Shown: positions 45,037-54,972, counted from the first letter of the stretch. The stretch: DNA of 64,000 bases from G963422275 sp963422275 (GCA_963422275.1 OY729418.1:3596001-3660000), one strand, 5' to 3'. Numbers and translations are program-made. Notes: generated by a model not told the origin, from the sequence alone.

Positions 45037-45993
45037 GTGCCCGTGCGAATATCCGAGCGTGCAAAAGGCGTGTGTGCCATGACATTGGCAGGTACGATTT
45101 GGGGCCTTAGCCCAATTCCCTACAAGTACATCATTCACATTCCATCGCTCGAGGTAACCGCTCATAGAGTGTTCTGGTCCTTTGTGATCTTCACTGGCCT
45201 TCTTGTGATGCAGGGTAGGCTTGGCCTTTTGGCATCGTTGCTGTATTCTCGAAAACAGATCGGCATTGGGATGCTTGCCGCGGGAATGGTGTCGATTAAC
45301 TGGCTAGTGTTCATTTTGGCGGTCCAAATCGGAAAGACTGCCGAAGCAAGCTTGGGATATTTTCTGTTCCCGTTCTTTGCCGTCTTTATGGCGTGGATCT
45401 TGCTGGGAGAGCGCTTTTCGCGACTGCAGTGGGTTGCGGTGGCCATTGCTGCCTTATCCGTCGCTCTCCTGACCTTCGGTCTCGGAGTTACGCCGTGGAT
45501 AGCAGTTGTGCTAGCCACAACATTCAGCGTCTACGGCATCTGCAAGGTCCGCATGGCTGCTGGACCAACCGTGTCCGTGGCTCTCGAGGTTTCACTTGTG
45601 ATGCCATTCGCCCTCGCTTGGATCATCGGGACTGAGTACTTGGGGTGGACAGGAATTGTCGGACGAGCAGGGGGCTATTTCGGGCAGAACTTTGTTGATA
45701 CATCGATACTAATATTTTCAGGGGCGATAACCGCTGGCCCACTGATTCTGATGTCATATGCCGCCAAGCGGCTTCGCTATTCAGACGGTGGCCTGATACT
45801 GTACATAAATCCGACACTTCAGTTCCTTGTGGCCGTTTTGGTTTTCAAGGAGGGGGTCACAATTTGGCATGCAGTGGCATTTCCGATGATCTGGGTCGCT
45901 TTATGCATCTACACCGTCGACTCTTTTCGCCGCCCCCGAATCTCGCGTAGCTCGTCGATCAATGCCACGACGGAATCCTTCACGAAGAACTGA
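45037..45993 (+). CDS. rarD: EamA/RarD-family transporter
   Basis: Ten-helix drug/metabolite-superfamily permease of about 318 residues. The N-terminus (KGVCAMTLAGTIWGLSPIPYKY, THRVFWSF-like TAHRVFWSFVI) follows RarD, and LSVALLTFG and RLRYSDGGLILYINPTLQFLVAVLVFKE are RarD landmarks. GTG 45037 or 45043 is the likely start, because ATG 45079 would cut into helix 1. Substrate unknown. Its last ~85 bases overlap the 3' end of the opposite-strand LOG gene. Confidence 0.88.
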   Translation: MPVRISERAKGVCAMTLAGTIWGLSPIPYKYIIHIPSLEVTAHRVFWSFVIFTGLLVMQGRLGLLASLLYSRKQIGIGMLAAGMVSINWLVFILAVQIGKTAEASLGYFLFPFFAVFMAWILLGERFSRLQWVAVAIAALSVALLTFGLGVTPWIAVVLATTFSVYGICKVRMAAGPTVSVALEVSLVMPFALAWIIGTEYLGWTGIVGRAGGYFGQNFVDTSILIFSGAITAGPLILMSYAAKRLRYSDGGLILYINPTLQFLVAVLVFKEGVTIWHAVAFPMIWVALCIYTVDSFRRPRISRSSSINATTESFTKN

Positions 45994-46487
45994 CTTCGGA
46001 AATCATTGTCTGCAAATCCCTCGCTGATGAGCCCATCAACCAATGCCAGAAGCCCGTCCCAGTAGCCTCTTACGTTTAGCAAAACGATGGGCTTGATGTG
46101 TAGACCCAGCTGACGCCAAGTCAAAACCTCAAAGAATTCGTCAAGTGACCCAGAGCCGCCGGGTAGTGTCACAATGGCGTCCGAGTTCATGAACATGACC
46201 TTCTTACGCTCATGCATAGTATCGGTAACAACAACTGCATCAAGATCGAACCGCGCTATCTCGCGCTCGATCAGGTGTCTTGGAATAACTCCAAACACGA
46301 TTCCTCCGCGACGCTTCGCTGAACGTGCAGCGAGGCCCATCAGCCCGGTATCGGCAGCGCCGTATACTAACCTCCAGCCCTCTTCTGCGACTGCCTTGCC
46401 GAATTCCTCCGCAACTGCCCCGTAAGTGGGGTCTACACCTGTCCTCGATCCGCAGAACAAGCATACAGAATAATGCGATACAACCAT
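45909..46487 (-). CDS. LOG-family protein (TIGR00730), cytokinin riboside phosphoribohydrolase-like
   Basis: Rossmann-fold hydrolase family that releases the base from nucleoside 5'-monophosphates; 192 residues. SVCLFCGSRTGVDPTY, VYGAADTGLMG, MHERKKVMFMNSDAIVTLPGGSGSLDEFFEVLTWRQLG are present. The usual PGGxGTxxE is PGGSGSLDE here, a conservative Thr-to-Ser change. TTG 46511 opens the frame, but ATG 46487 fits the family. Converges with and overlaps rarD at the 3' end. Confidence 0.9.
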   Translation of the reverse strand: MVVSHYSVCLFCGSRTGVDPTYGAVAEEFGKAVAEEGWRLVYGAADTGLMGLAARSAKRRGGIVFGVIPRHLIEREIARFDLDAVVVTDTMHERKKVMFMNSDAIVTLPGGSGSLDEFFEVLTWRQLGLHIKPIVLLNVRGYWDGLLALVDGLISEGFADNDFRSQFFVKDSVVALIDELREIRGRRKESTV

Positions 46488-46604
46488 TTGTATACTTTCA
46501 TTAGGGCGCAACTTGATTTATCATCCATACTTTCCCGAAGCTGTCCAGCCTGTGTTTGTCTGGGAGCCGGTGCTTTTGGCGACAGTTCTAGAGGCGGTAT
46601 CTGA

Positions 46605-49600
46605 ATGAGAGGAAAATTTTGGGCTGCAGCCCTCGTTGTCCTCGCCTTCGTGATACTGCTCGCGGCACTTTACCTAAATGGACGCGATGACGACCCCGAC
46701 GGGGCGGAGGGCAGCACGAGTGAGCCGGTCGAAATCCTCGAGGACGATGCCAATGTGGTTCTAGAGCCATCGAAACCAGACAGCCCTTCGGACAATACAG
46801 TTGGAATACTTGCTTCCGGCAACGCCACTGCAGATATGGAATTGCCAATTACCGTTCCTGCCAAGACTGAGCTTGGAACGCCGGTCGACGAACTAGCTAA
46901 AGATGAGGTTAAGGCATCTGAAGCGGAAGACAACCAAAGTTCAGATGTAGGGACGGGCCGTGAAACGGCAAGCAATGGCTTGCAACCGGCACCAATCTCA
47001 ACCGTGGAAGAGGAATCGGTTCAAGATATCAGTGAGCATCAGCAACATTTGGCAAAGCCGAGGGAACGCGTGGTCCAGCCCCTTGTCGATGAGATAGTTG
47101 CTGTGCAGGACCGCGACGGCGGAAAAGCTGACAAAAGCCTTCAACCATTTACCTCCGAGAGTTTTGGCGAGGCCGAAATCCAGGATTGGGGGAGGGGCGA
47201 GGAAGCAATGGTCCGAGAGGAGGTAAATTTAGCGGAGTTGCTCGATGATTGTCTAGATTCGGATACGCTTGGCAACGTGGCGGAAGCTCGTCTGGAATGC
47301 CCTGCCGTAGAACAGCAACCGAGTTTGGGTGATCCTGCGGAGGATCATTATTCAACCACCGTTGAGCCAATGCCGTCCAAAATTGACGAAAAGCTTGACG
47401 ACACTGCCGAATCCACAGTGATTTCGCAGCAATCTGCTCGGTATTTCGAGCGCGAAGCGCCTAGAATCACCGATACATTCCGAAGTGAACCAGAGGAGCA
47501 AAAGCCGGACGTAGTGAAATCAAATTTTTTGGAAGCGGTGCAAGAAAACTCAAATGCGAAAACGGCCGGAGCTTCGGCTGAAACTTTGGACCAGCAAACA
47601 CCGAGTGAAATGACGGATGTGGCGCGAGCCCCAGAACAGGAACAAGCATTAACCAAAGTGATTTCAACTTCTCCGCCGCTGGTCGAAGCGCGATGGTTAG
47701 ACCTTCCGAACGAGATGAATATAAGCGTTGAGGCGGGGGCCGAGCCGAGCGGCATTGAAGATCTTCCGCAAGCCAGTTTGGATTCTGCGAGCCGGGCTCC
47801 TGAGGTGGCGGGGCCTTCGGTGCAGTCTGCGCTGTCTGGCGTTGCTGGAGCTGAGACGGTCGAAGCGAGTGCGGGAGAGCTGCCGCAACGCGCCGACGGC
47901 TTGGGTGCGGAATCTGGCGAATTGAATGATGGAGGCCGGGAACCGGGCGATCGGGGGGATGAGGTTTCGCCGCCGGCGGAAATTCCCGAGCCGAGCGTTG
48001 AGGCGGGGGCCGAGCCGAGCGGCATTGAAGATCTTCCGCAAGCCAGTTTGGATTCTGCGAGCCGGGCTCCTGAGGTGGCGGGGCCTTCGGTGCAGTCTGC
48101 GCTGTCTGGCGTTGCTGGAGTTGAGACGGTCGAAGCGAGTGCGGGAGAGCTGCCGCAACGCGCCGACGGCTTGGGTGCGGAATCTGGCGAATTGAATGAT
48201 GGAGGCCGGGAACCGGGCGATCGGGGGGATGAGGTTTCGCCGCCGGCGGAAATTCCCGAGCCGAGCGTTGAGGCGGGGGCCGAGCCGAGCGGCATTGAAG
48301 ATCTTCCGCAAGCCAGTTTGGATTCTGCGAGCCGGGCTCCTGAGGTGGCGGGGCCTTCGGTGCAGTCTGCGCTGTCTGGCGTTGCTGGAGTTGAGACGGT
48401 CGAAGCGAGTGCGGGAGAGCTGCCGCAACGCGCCGACGGCTTGGGTGCGGAATCTGGCGAATTGAATGATGGAGGCCGGGAACCGGGCGATCGGGGGGAT
48501 GAGGTTTCGCCGCCGGCGGAAATTCCCGAGCCGAGCGTTGAGGCGGGGGCCGAGCCGAGCGGCATTGAAGATCTTCCGCAAGCCAGTTTGGATTCTGCGA
48601 GCCGGGCTCCTGAGGTGGCGGGGCCTTCGGTGCAGTCTGCGCTGTCTGGCGTTGCTGGAGCTGAGACGGTCGAAGCGAGTGCGGGAGAGCTGCCGCAACG
48701 CGCCGACGGCTTGGGTGCGGAATCTGGCGAATTGAATGATGGAGGCCGGGAACCGGGCGATCGGGGGGATGAGGTTTCGCCGCCGGCGGAAATTCCCGAG
48801 CCGAGCGTTGAGGCGGGGGCCGAGCCGAGCGGCATTGAAGATCTTCCGCAAGCCAGTTTGGATTCTGCGAGCCGGGCTCCTGAGGTGGCGGGGCCTTCGG
48901 TGCAGTCTGCGCTGTCTGGCGTTGCTGGAGCTGAGACGGTCGAAGCGAGTGCGGGAGAGCTGCCGCAACGCGCCGACGGCTTGGGTGAACCTGCAAATGG
49001 CGAGGCGGTGACCTTGGCTAGACTTGCAGTTCCCTTAGTAGACTTGAGCGAGATGGGTAAGCGGATTGGAACAATTGATGATGGAGATTCTGTGCTGGGT
49101 GAAATCAATGTCGCCGAGCCGGGGAAAGATGAAACGGACTTGACGGTTGCCGATCCTGAGGGAGCCTCCGGAACCGCTATGCAAGGTGATGTAAATGGTA
49201 CAAGCACCGCTCCACAACTTGATTCGCATATCGAGGCTACTCCAGCAAGGCCCAAATTCGACGTTGTTCGGGCAGACCGGAACGGTATAGTGGTAGTTGC
49301 GGGGCGAGCGGAGCCGGGGTCGCTTGTAGCAGCTGTTGCCGACAATGTTCTTGCAGAAACCACCGCAAACGCAGTTGGGGCCTTCGCCACGGTGTTCAAG
49401 GCCGACTACCTGTCGACTGCGCTGGACATTTACCTTACGTCACGGCTTCAGGATGGCACCGTCCTTCGATCTGACGAAACATTGCATCTAATTTTACCCG
49501 CGGTCGAAATTGACTCTCCGACTTTGCGCGAGGATGACCCAGTTACTGCGTTGAGCGAGCCAGTTGACTTCGAGCCGAACCCGGTTGCCGTTGTTTCGAC

Positions 49601-50216
49601 CAAAGATGACGTGAGGATACTACAATCTTTGATTCCTAAAGCGGTTGAATCCTCGAAGGAATTGCTGCTCGAAACGATTTCATACGACGAGGAGGGCGAG
49701 GTGAAGATCGGCGGCCGCGGCCGACCAGACTCAGAAGTTCGGATCTATCTGGACGGAACCTTTATCAAGAGTCGGAAAATATCTCCTGGAGGCACTTGGA
49801 GCGTTAGCTTGGCCGAAGCTGATCTTGGTGTCTATGTGTTGCGCATAGACGAACTGAACGGAAATGGTGAGGTGATTGCACGAGCCGAGACGCCCTTCAA
49901 GAAAGAATCAAGAGAAGTTGTGAAGCAACTCAGTGCCGCCAGCACCGGCACAGTTGGCTTGGAACCAACTGCCGGAAAGCCACCGAGATTGTCCTTCGTG
50001 ACAGTTCAGCGCGGCTACACAATGTGGGGAATTTCCAGGAAGCGCTATGGTCTCGGAAGGCTTTATATACAAATATTCCATGTCAATCGCGATCAAATTC
50101 GTGACCCGCACTGGATTTATCCCGGTCAGGTCTTCCTAATCCCCGATCCGGATGACTTCGTCGACTTGGGTTGCGACGATCTTTCCCGTTGCAAGCTGAT
50201 CCAGAAATTCAACTAA
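46605..50216 (+). CDS. Large LysM envelope protein with 90-residue tandem repeats
   Basis: Predicted inner-membrane-anchored cell-wall protein, 1203 residues. Order: one N-terminal membrane helix (WAAALVVLAFVILLAALYL); a long acidic, disordered-looking region (~25-373); tandem 90-residue repeats (~374-794); an Ig-like segment starting FDVVRADRNGIVVVAGRAEPGS (~884-965); a second Ig-like segment (EGEVKIGGRGRPDSEVRIYLDG, ~1031-1100); and a C-terminal LysM domain (FVTVQRGYTMWGISRKRYG to YPGQVFLIP, ~1127-1180). LysM should bind peptidoglycan and the middle may be a spacer across the periplasm. It stands alone; function beyond wall binding is not known. The repeat makes its length prone to change. 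Confidence 0.88.
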   Translation: MRGKFWAAALVVLAFVILLAALYLNGRDDDPDGAEGSTSEPVEILEDDANVVLEPSKPDSPSDNTVGILASGNATADMELPITVPAKTELGTPVDELAKDEVKASEAEDNQSSDVGTGRETASNGLQPAPISTVEEESVQDISEHQQHLAKPRERVVQPLVDEIVAVQDRDGGKADKSLQPFTSESFGEAEIQDWGRGEEAMVREEVNLAELLDDCLDSDTLGNVAEARLECPAVEQQPSLGDPAEDHYSTTVEPMPSKIDEKLDDTAESTVISQQSARYFEREAPRITDTFRSEPEEQKPDVVKSNFLEAVQENSNAKTAGASAETLDQQTPSEMTDVARAPEQEQALTKVISTSPPLVEARWLDLPNEMNISVEAGAEPSGIEDLPQASLDSASRAPEVAGPSVQSALSGVAGAETVEASAGELPQRADGLGAESGELNDGGREPGDRGDEVSPPAEIPEPSVEAGAEPSGIEDLPQASLDSASRAPEVAGPSVQSALSGVAGVETVEASAGELPQRADGLGAESGELNDGGREPGDRGDEVSPPAEIPEPSVEAGAEPSGIEDLPQASLDSASRAPEVAGPSVQSALSGVAGVETVEASAGELPQRADGLGAESGELNDGGREPGDRGDEVSPPAEIPEPSVEAGAEPSGIEDLPQASLDSASRAPEVAGPSVQSALSGVAGAETVEASAGELPQRADGLGAESGELNDGGREPGDRGDEVSPPAEIPEPSVEAGAEPSGIEDLPQASLDSASRAPEVAGPSVQSALSGVAGAETVEASAGELPQRADGLGEPANGEAVTLARLAVPLVDLSEMGKRIGTIDDGDSVLGEINVAEPGKDETDLTVADPEGASGTAMQGDVNGTSTAPQLDSHIEATPARPKFDVVRADRNGIVVVAGRAEPGSLVAAVADNVLAETTANAVGAFATVFKADYLSTALDIYLTSRLQDGTVLRSDETLHLILPAVEIDSPTLREDDPVTALSEPVDFEPNPVAVVSTKDDVRILQSLIPKAVESSKELLLETISYDEEGEVKIGGRGRPDSEVRIYLDGTFIKSRKISPGGTWSVSLAEADLGVYVLRIDELNGNGEVIARAETPFKKESREVVKQLSAASTGTVGLEPTAGKPPRLSFVTVQRGYTMWGISRKRYGLGRLYIQIFHVNRDQIRDPHWIYPGQVFLIPDPDDFVDLGCDDLSRCKLIQKFN
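47724..48987 (+). repeat. 270-bp in-frame tandem repeat, 4.7 copies
   Basis: Copies start at 47724, 47994, 48264, 48534 and 48804; the fifth stops after ~184 bases at 48987. By eye they are identical except for one C/T site (GGAGCTGAG in copies 1, 4 and 5; GGAGTTGAG in copies 2 and 3), which changes Ala to Val. Each encodes 90 residues beginning SVEAGAEPSGIEDLPQ. Near identity at silent sites points to recent amplification or gene conversion. The repeat has no stops in several frames, so long antisense frames across it are artefacts. Confidence 0.97.
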
Positions 50217-50338
50217 AAATTGCATTGACCAGCGGCTGCGGCCTCCGCCTTACCAAATACCCTGTGGTGAGCTTATCGGACTGTGGCTGACAGTAGTGCC
50301 GGTGAACACTCGTAAGCCACTCTCATATTGAATCTCCG

Positions 50339-53300
50339 CTAGTCCGTCGTCTGCGGATTCCGATGTTCAATGATACTCGTGTGGTCCCAGACAATGGTCG
50401 GGTCCTTGGCTCTTCTAAGCGCGCGCGCGAGCGAGAGATCCTTAGACGTTCGGCTTCGCTTTCCGGTCGCCGCTGCAGCAAGGACCCGGGTGATCCCGTA
50501 AGATCCTTTTCGTATCCATATGGGAAGTGCCAGAAGTGACGGAGTCAGAACCAAAGTCAAGGCGGTGGCGGTTGCTAGCCCAAAGACAACGGCCGTTGCA
50601 AGGCTTTTCCACCAAAGCGCGGTGGGCGTATCGACCGTGTAGCCTCCGTTAATGATATCAATCGAAAAGCCAAACATCATGGGAGTCAAACCCGCTATCG
50701 TCGTAATTGTTGTAAGCATGACCGGGCGAAGTCTGACCTCGGCAGTCCGGACGATGGCCTCAAGTTTAGGCATGTAGCGGGCATATTCCTGGTATGTGTC
50801 AATTAGAACGATATTGTTGTTCACGACAATTCCAGCAAGGGCGACGATCCCGGTACCGGTCATTATTATCGAGAATGGCTGTTGCATAACGAGCATGCCA
50901 ACTAATACTCCTGCAGTTGAGAGCACTACTGCAATTAGTACGAGGATTGCATTGTAAACACTGTTAAACTGCGCGAGCAGGACAGCGAACATGAGGCCTA
51001 ACGCGCCGATAAATGCGTTAATTAGAAATGCTTGGCTTTCTTGCTGATTCTCTTGATCGCCTACCCACTTCCATTCAATGCCAGTCGGCAAATCGGCATC
51101 GCTGTCCAGCCATTTCGTTAGAGCGGCAATGCGTTCAGGACCGTTTATCGGCCTGCCTTGCTCGTTTTGAAGCCCTGATTCAACATCAGAGCGAATGTCT
51201 ACAGTACGGCTCTGATTTTCACGATTGATTACGGCAAGTTTGGCGACAGGTCGCCGCGTCACGAAATTTGACAACGGGGTGAGGCCCTTGGGCGTTCGAA
51301 CACGGAGAGTGTCTAGTGTCGACAGCAGACGCTCTCCCTCCGGCAGCCTCACTCTTATCTCGATTTCTTCATCAGACGATTTTGTCAGCATGGTATCAAG
51401 GAGAATGCCGCGCGTGATCAACTGCACCATCAGTCCAACCGTTGCGACGTCGGCACCATAACGACCGGCTTTCTCTACATCGACGTCAATTTGCCAGTCG
51501 ATTCCCGGCAATGGGCGAGTGTCCTCGATGAGCGTAAGGCCTTTTGTTTCATCAAACTTTTTCTTGATAGTCGCTACGGCTTCCATCAAGCTTGGCCAGT
51601 GATCTCCGGAAACACGCAGGTTAACCGGTTTTCCTTGCTGTGGTCCGCTGGCCTCCGGTGTCAATTCGGCATAGATGCCGGGAAGCCGTTTGAACCGTTG
51701 CTCCAAGTCTGCGATGATGTTTCTTGCGTCGGTTACGTCGCCGCCTAGAACTTGCCGATCTTCCCAGAGTTGAAATTCAATTTGTATCTGCCCGATCGAG
51801 TCAATGGGGTTGTTGCCCCCAAATCCAATCGAAAGACCTCCCTCTCCAGAAAACGCGAATACAGAGGAAATTCCTTCCGTCCCTACCACAAGGCTTTCAA
51901 CCTCTCGAACGAGTTTATCCTTTTCCTCAAGACTAAGGTTGCCGCGCGCCCGGACGTGAACGACGGCACGCTCCGGCTCCGTGTCCACAAAGAACGCCAC
52001 TCCCAAGTTATTTGCGCGAAAGACCTGAAAGATTGTCGCGACGGAAAAGATGATGGCGACGATAACCACAACCGGCATGATCGGGTTTCCGGCTACAAAT
52101 TGAATCACGTGACCGAAGGCGGTTCGTTTGCGAAACAGTTTTGGTGATCGCAAACGGTTGGCAGGCGAAAGCGACCCAAAGACAACTGACACCATCAGGG
52201 AAGCTAGGGTGAATAGTATCACGCCGGGAAGCGAGGTGACCGGCGCTCCGGCAGGAATTTGCTGCAATGGAAGGAAGACATCCGGATTTAACGCAAGCAG
52301 GGCGGAAAGATAAAGGAGTCCAAGTAATGCAACTGCCAACACTACACGAAATGGCCACCAGAGAATCCGGAGGCTATGTGACATTCCAGTCATAAACCGA
52401 GAAAGGCGGCCGGATACGCCCCCTACGACGGGAAGAAACACCAATGCGACTACAAGCGAGGCTGAAAGGACGAAGATCAGCGTTACCGGGAGCGTCCCCA
52501 TAAACTGCCCGGCGACGCCGGGCCAGAAGAGCATCGGAAGAAACGCGCAAAGAGTGGTTGCTGTGGACGAGATAATTGGCCAGAACATGCGTTTGGAGGC
52601 TTCGGCATAAGCCGCCATCGGCCTTGATCCCTCGCTTATTCGCCGGTCCGCAAGCTCTACCACGACGATGGCTCCGTCCACGAGCATCCCCACGGAAAGG
52701 ATCAAACCGAACATCACGATGTTTGATATCGGAATTTCCATGATCGCCAAGAACGTAAAACACAGTAAAAATGAGGAGGGGATGGCGAAACCAACCAAGA
52801 GCGCTGAACGTATGCCAAGTGCGGCCAGCACCACAATCATGACAAGCGCGACGGCAGTTAGCACGGATCCCTCCAACTGCCGGACCATGGCTTCTACCCA
52901 GTATGCAACGTCCTGGGAGTATTCGACGGAGACCGCGGTCTGCATTTCATCGGGCCAAGTCTCCCGCACTTCCTTAACCAGAATCTTGATGTCATTGGAC
53001 AACTCGATAACGTTGGACCCCTTCCGTTTGATCACTTGAAGGGCAAGCGTAGAGGCTGCATTGTGACGAGCGTATCCATCTCGATCTTCGAATGTCTGCC
53101 GTATTTCGGCAATTTCACCGAGCGTGACGATGCGGTCGCCGTTGATCTTGACCGGGAGTCCGAAGACATCTTGGGCATCGTCGAATGAAGACGGAATCTT
53201 GACCGCAAACGAGCCGCTCGCATTCTCGATGTTTCCAGCCGCGATCAACTGGTTGTTTCTAACTACAACGTTGATCAGTTCACTCGTGGTGACGTTGTAA

Positions 53301-53881
53301 GCCTCTAGTTTCAGAGGATCTATGACGACTTCCAACAATTCGTCACGTGTGCCGCTGATCCCCGCTTCAAGGACTGACGGAAGGGCTTCAATCTTCTCCT
53401 GTAGTTCTGTTGCTGCTTTGATCAGTGTCCGTTCAGGGAGTTCGCCGGAAATTGCGACAACTAGGACTGGGAGATTCGAGAAACTTATTTCGTTTATGCT
53501 GGCCCGCCCCGCGCCTTCGGGAAACTCCGCCTCCGCGCGGTTCACCTTATCCCTCACATCGGCAAGTGTTTTGGCTTTATCCCAACCGAACTCAAAGCTT
53601 AACGCAACTCCAGCGTAACCTTCGCTTGCGGTTGCTGTCAGGTCCTTCAAGCCATCGACATCCTGAAGCTGAGTCTCGAGCGGTCTTACAAGGAGTTTTT
53701 CGCTGTCTTGGGCTGAAATTCCTGCAAACGGGACGGAAACGAACAAGAATGGAATCTCGATGTCCGGTGCCCCCTCCTTGGGAAGGCCTGTATAGGAGAA
53801 GATACCCGCGCCAAGGGACAGCAACAGGCACGCGAGTACCATCCGTGCGTGTGATGTTGCCCAATCGACGATTCGTGTCAT
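50339..53881 (-). CDS. RND-family efflux transporter, inner-membrane pump
   Basis: Proton-driven resistance-nodulation-division pump of 1180 residues with twelve membrane helices and two large periplasmic loops. The N-terminus (GLPKEGAPDIEIPFLFVSVPFAGISAQDSEKLL) is typical. In TM4 the AcrB Asp-Asp pair reads LSVGMLVDGAIVVVELAD, so the second Asp is Gly, and TM10 has VNNNIVLIDTYQEY in place of the AcrB Lys. These variants occur in some RND groups and imply a different proton relay. Substrate unknown. It overlaps its adaptor gene by four bases. The tail after TM12 (~60 residues, basic) is longer than usual. Confidence 0.92.
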   Translation of the reverse strand: MTRIVDWATSHARMVLACLLLSLGAGIFSYTGLPKEGAPDIEIPFLFVSVPFAGISAQDSEKLLVRPLETQLQDVDGLKDLTATASEGYAGVALSFEFGWDKAKTLADVRDKVNRAEAEFPEGAGRASINEISFSNLPVLVVAISGELPERTLIKAATELQEKIEALPSVLEAGISGTRDELLEVVIDPLKLEAYNVTTSELINVVVRNNQLIAAGNIENASGSFAVKIPSSFDDAQDVFGLPVKINGDRIVTLGEIAEIRQTFEDRDGYARHNAASTLALQVIKRKGSNVIELSNDIKILVKEVRETWPDEMQTAVSVEYSQDVAYWVEAMVRQLEGSVLTAVALVMIVVLAALGIRSALLVGFAIPSSFLLCFTFLAIMEIPISNIVMFGLILSVGMLVDGAIVVVELADRRISEGSRPMAAYAEASKRMFWPIISSTATTLCAFLPMLFWPGVAGQFMGTLPVTLIFVLSASLVVALVFLPVVGGVSGRLSRFMTGMSHSLRILWWPFRVVLAVALLGLLYLSALLALNPDVFLPLQQIPAGAPVTSLPGVILFTLASLMVSVVFGSLSPANRLRSPKLFRKRTAFGHVIQFVAGNPIMPVVVIVAIIFSVATIFQVFRANNLGVAFFVDTEPERAVVHVRARGNLSLEEKDKLVREVESLVVGTEGISSVFAFSGEGGLSIGFGGNNPIDSIGQIQIEFQLWEDRQVLGGDVTDARNIIADLEQRFKRLPGIYAELTPEASGPQQGKPVNLRVSGDHWPSLMEAVATIKKKFDETKGLTLIEDTRPLPGIDWQIDVDVEKAGRYGADVATVGLMVQLITRGILLDTMLTKSSDEEIEIRVRLPEGERLLSTLDTLRVRTPKGLTPLSNFVTRRPVAKLAVINRENQSRTVDIRSDVESGLQNEQGRPINGPERIAALTKWLDSDADLPTGIEWKWVGDQENQQESQAFLINAFIGALGLMFAVLLAQFNSVYNAILVLIAVVLSTAGVLVGMLVMQQPFSIIMTGTGIVALAGIVVNNNIVLIDTYQEYARYMPKLEAIVRTAEVRLRPVMLTTITTIAGLTPMMFGFSIDIINGGYTVDTPTALWWKSLATAVVFGLATATALTLVLTPSLLALPIWIRKGSYGITRVLAAAATGKRSRTSKDLSLARALRRAKDPTIVWDHTSIIEHRNPQTTD

Positions 53882-54972
53882 GTGCCCTCATTTTTGAATG
53901 AAACGCTGACAGGGCTTCCGTCTAGAACAAATTCATGGCCGATAACGATCACGTTAACGTGATTTGGAAGACCTGTAACCCATATTCCATCAGCTGAATC
54001 TCTGACGATATCGATAGGGTAGAACATTGCCGTTCCATCAATGGCCGTTCGCACTCCAATTGCGCCTGTGTCATCTAGGGTCAGCGACGACTGAGGAACC
54101 AAGTGTGCCATTTCGCCGTTGGATGTTATGAATATCTCAGCTGTTGAACTGTCCCTGATGCGAAGATCCTCGTTTGCAACTGCAACTTCGATGCGGAAGG
54201 TTCGCGTGGCAGGATCGGCCGAGCGTGAGATGTAAGATACGCCGCCGGTAATCTCGCGTCCGTCAACAAGCCGTATAAACGCACGGCTTCCTAAGTTAAT
54301 CATGTTGATTTCGGCTTCCGGAACAAAACCGACTATCTTGATCGGATCAAGCTGAATGATTCTCGCACAGAGCGCACCTGGTTGAAGAAGAGATCCAATT
54401 TCAGCAGCGTCGGACTCTAGAAGCCCATCGAATGGCGCAGTCAAGGTCAGCTGCTCAATCTGCTCTTTGGCGCGCTCATACGCCGCGGAAGCCGAACGCA
54501 GCGCGGCCTCGGCTGCGGTGCGAGTGTTCTCAGACCCATAGCCATCTTCTGCTAGCTTCGCGGCAATTCTTTCATTCAACTGGGCTTCGGCCAAGCGTGC
54601 CTCGGCTTCAGCGAGATTTGCGCGGCTAGTTCCTGGATCGAGTTCGCACAGTAGTTGACCCGCTTTCACGAGGGTGCCCTTACGCAGGGGCTCAGAGGCA
54701 ACTTGGCCCGTCGTTTCGGCACGCACATCAACAAACCGGGCGGCTTCGGTTTTTCCGCGCAAAGTGATTCCATTCTCAATCTCCCTAGCCGAAGAGGCAA
54801 TTGCAACAACTGGGATTCTCTTCAGTTTGACGGTGGGCGCTTCGATGGTCTCCTCGTTGACGAACTCGGTTAAATCTTTTCCCGCGAGTGCGAGAACCAT
54901 GTCTCGTTCCATCACAAAAAAATACAATGCAACCGCTACAAAAATAGCGACTAGAATTGAAAAGATGCGCAT
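53878..54972 (-). CDS. RND efflux periplasmic adaptor (membrane fusion protein)
   Basis: HlyD/AcrA-type adaptor, 364 residues. It has an N-terminal membrane anchor (IFSILVAIFVAVALYFFVM), a lipoyl half (VDVRAETTGQVASEPLRKGTLVKAGQLLCELD), a coiled-coil hairpin (~125-180), the second lipoyl half (LTLTAPFDGLLESDAAEIGSLL) and beta-barrel and membrane-proximal domains. It links the RND pump to an outer-membrane channel, which is not encoded nearby. It is the first gene of the two-gene unit. Confidence 0.93.
   Translation of the reverse strand: MRIFSILVAIFVAVALYFFVMERDMVLALAGKDLTEFVNEETIEAPTVKLKRIPVVAIASSAREIENGITLRGKTEAARFVDVRAETTGQVASEPLRKGTLVKAGQLLCELDPGTSRANLAEAEARLAEAQLNERIAAKLAEDGYGSENTRTAAEAALRSASAAYERAKEQIEQLTLTAPFDGLLESDAAEIGSLLQPGALCARIIQLDPIKIVGFVPEAEINMINLGSRAFIRLVDGREITGGVSYISRSADPATRTFRIEVAVANEDLRIRDSSTAEIFITSNGEMAHLVPQSSLTLDDTGAIGVRTAIDGTAMFYPIDIVRDSADGIWVTGLPNHVNVIVIGHEFVLDGSPVSVSFKNEGT

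Noticed and set aside
47724..48987. CRISPR-like array
   Set aside because: The repeats are 270 bp, contiguous without spacers and in frame within a protein gene.
47348..49399. Very long antisense frames (683, 509 and 423 codons) across the LysM gene
   Set aside because: They exist because the 270-bp repeat lacks stops in several frames and is a multiple of three; translations are Pro/Arg/Ser-rich, repeat-driven and lack start signals.
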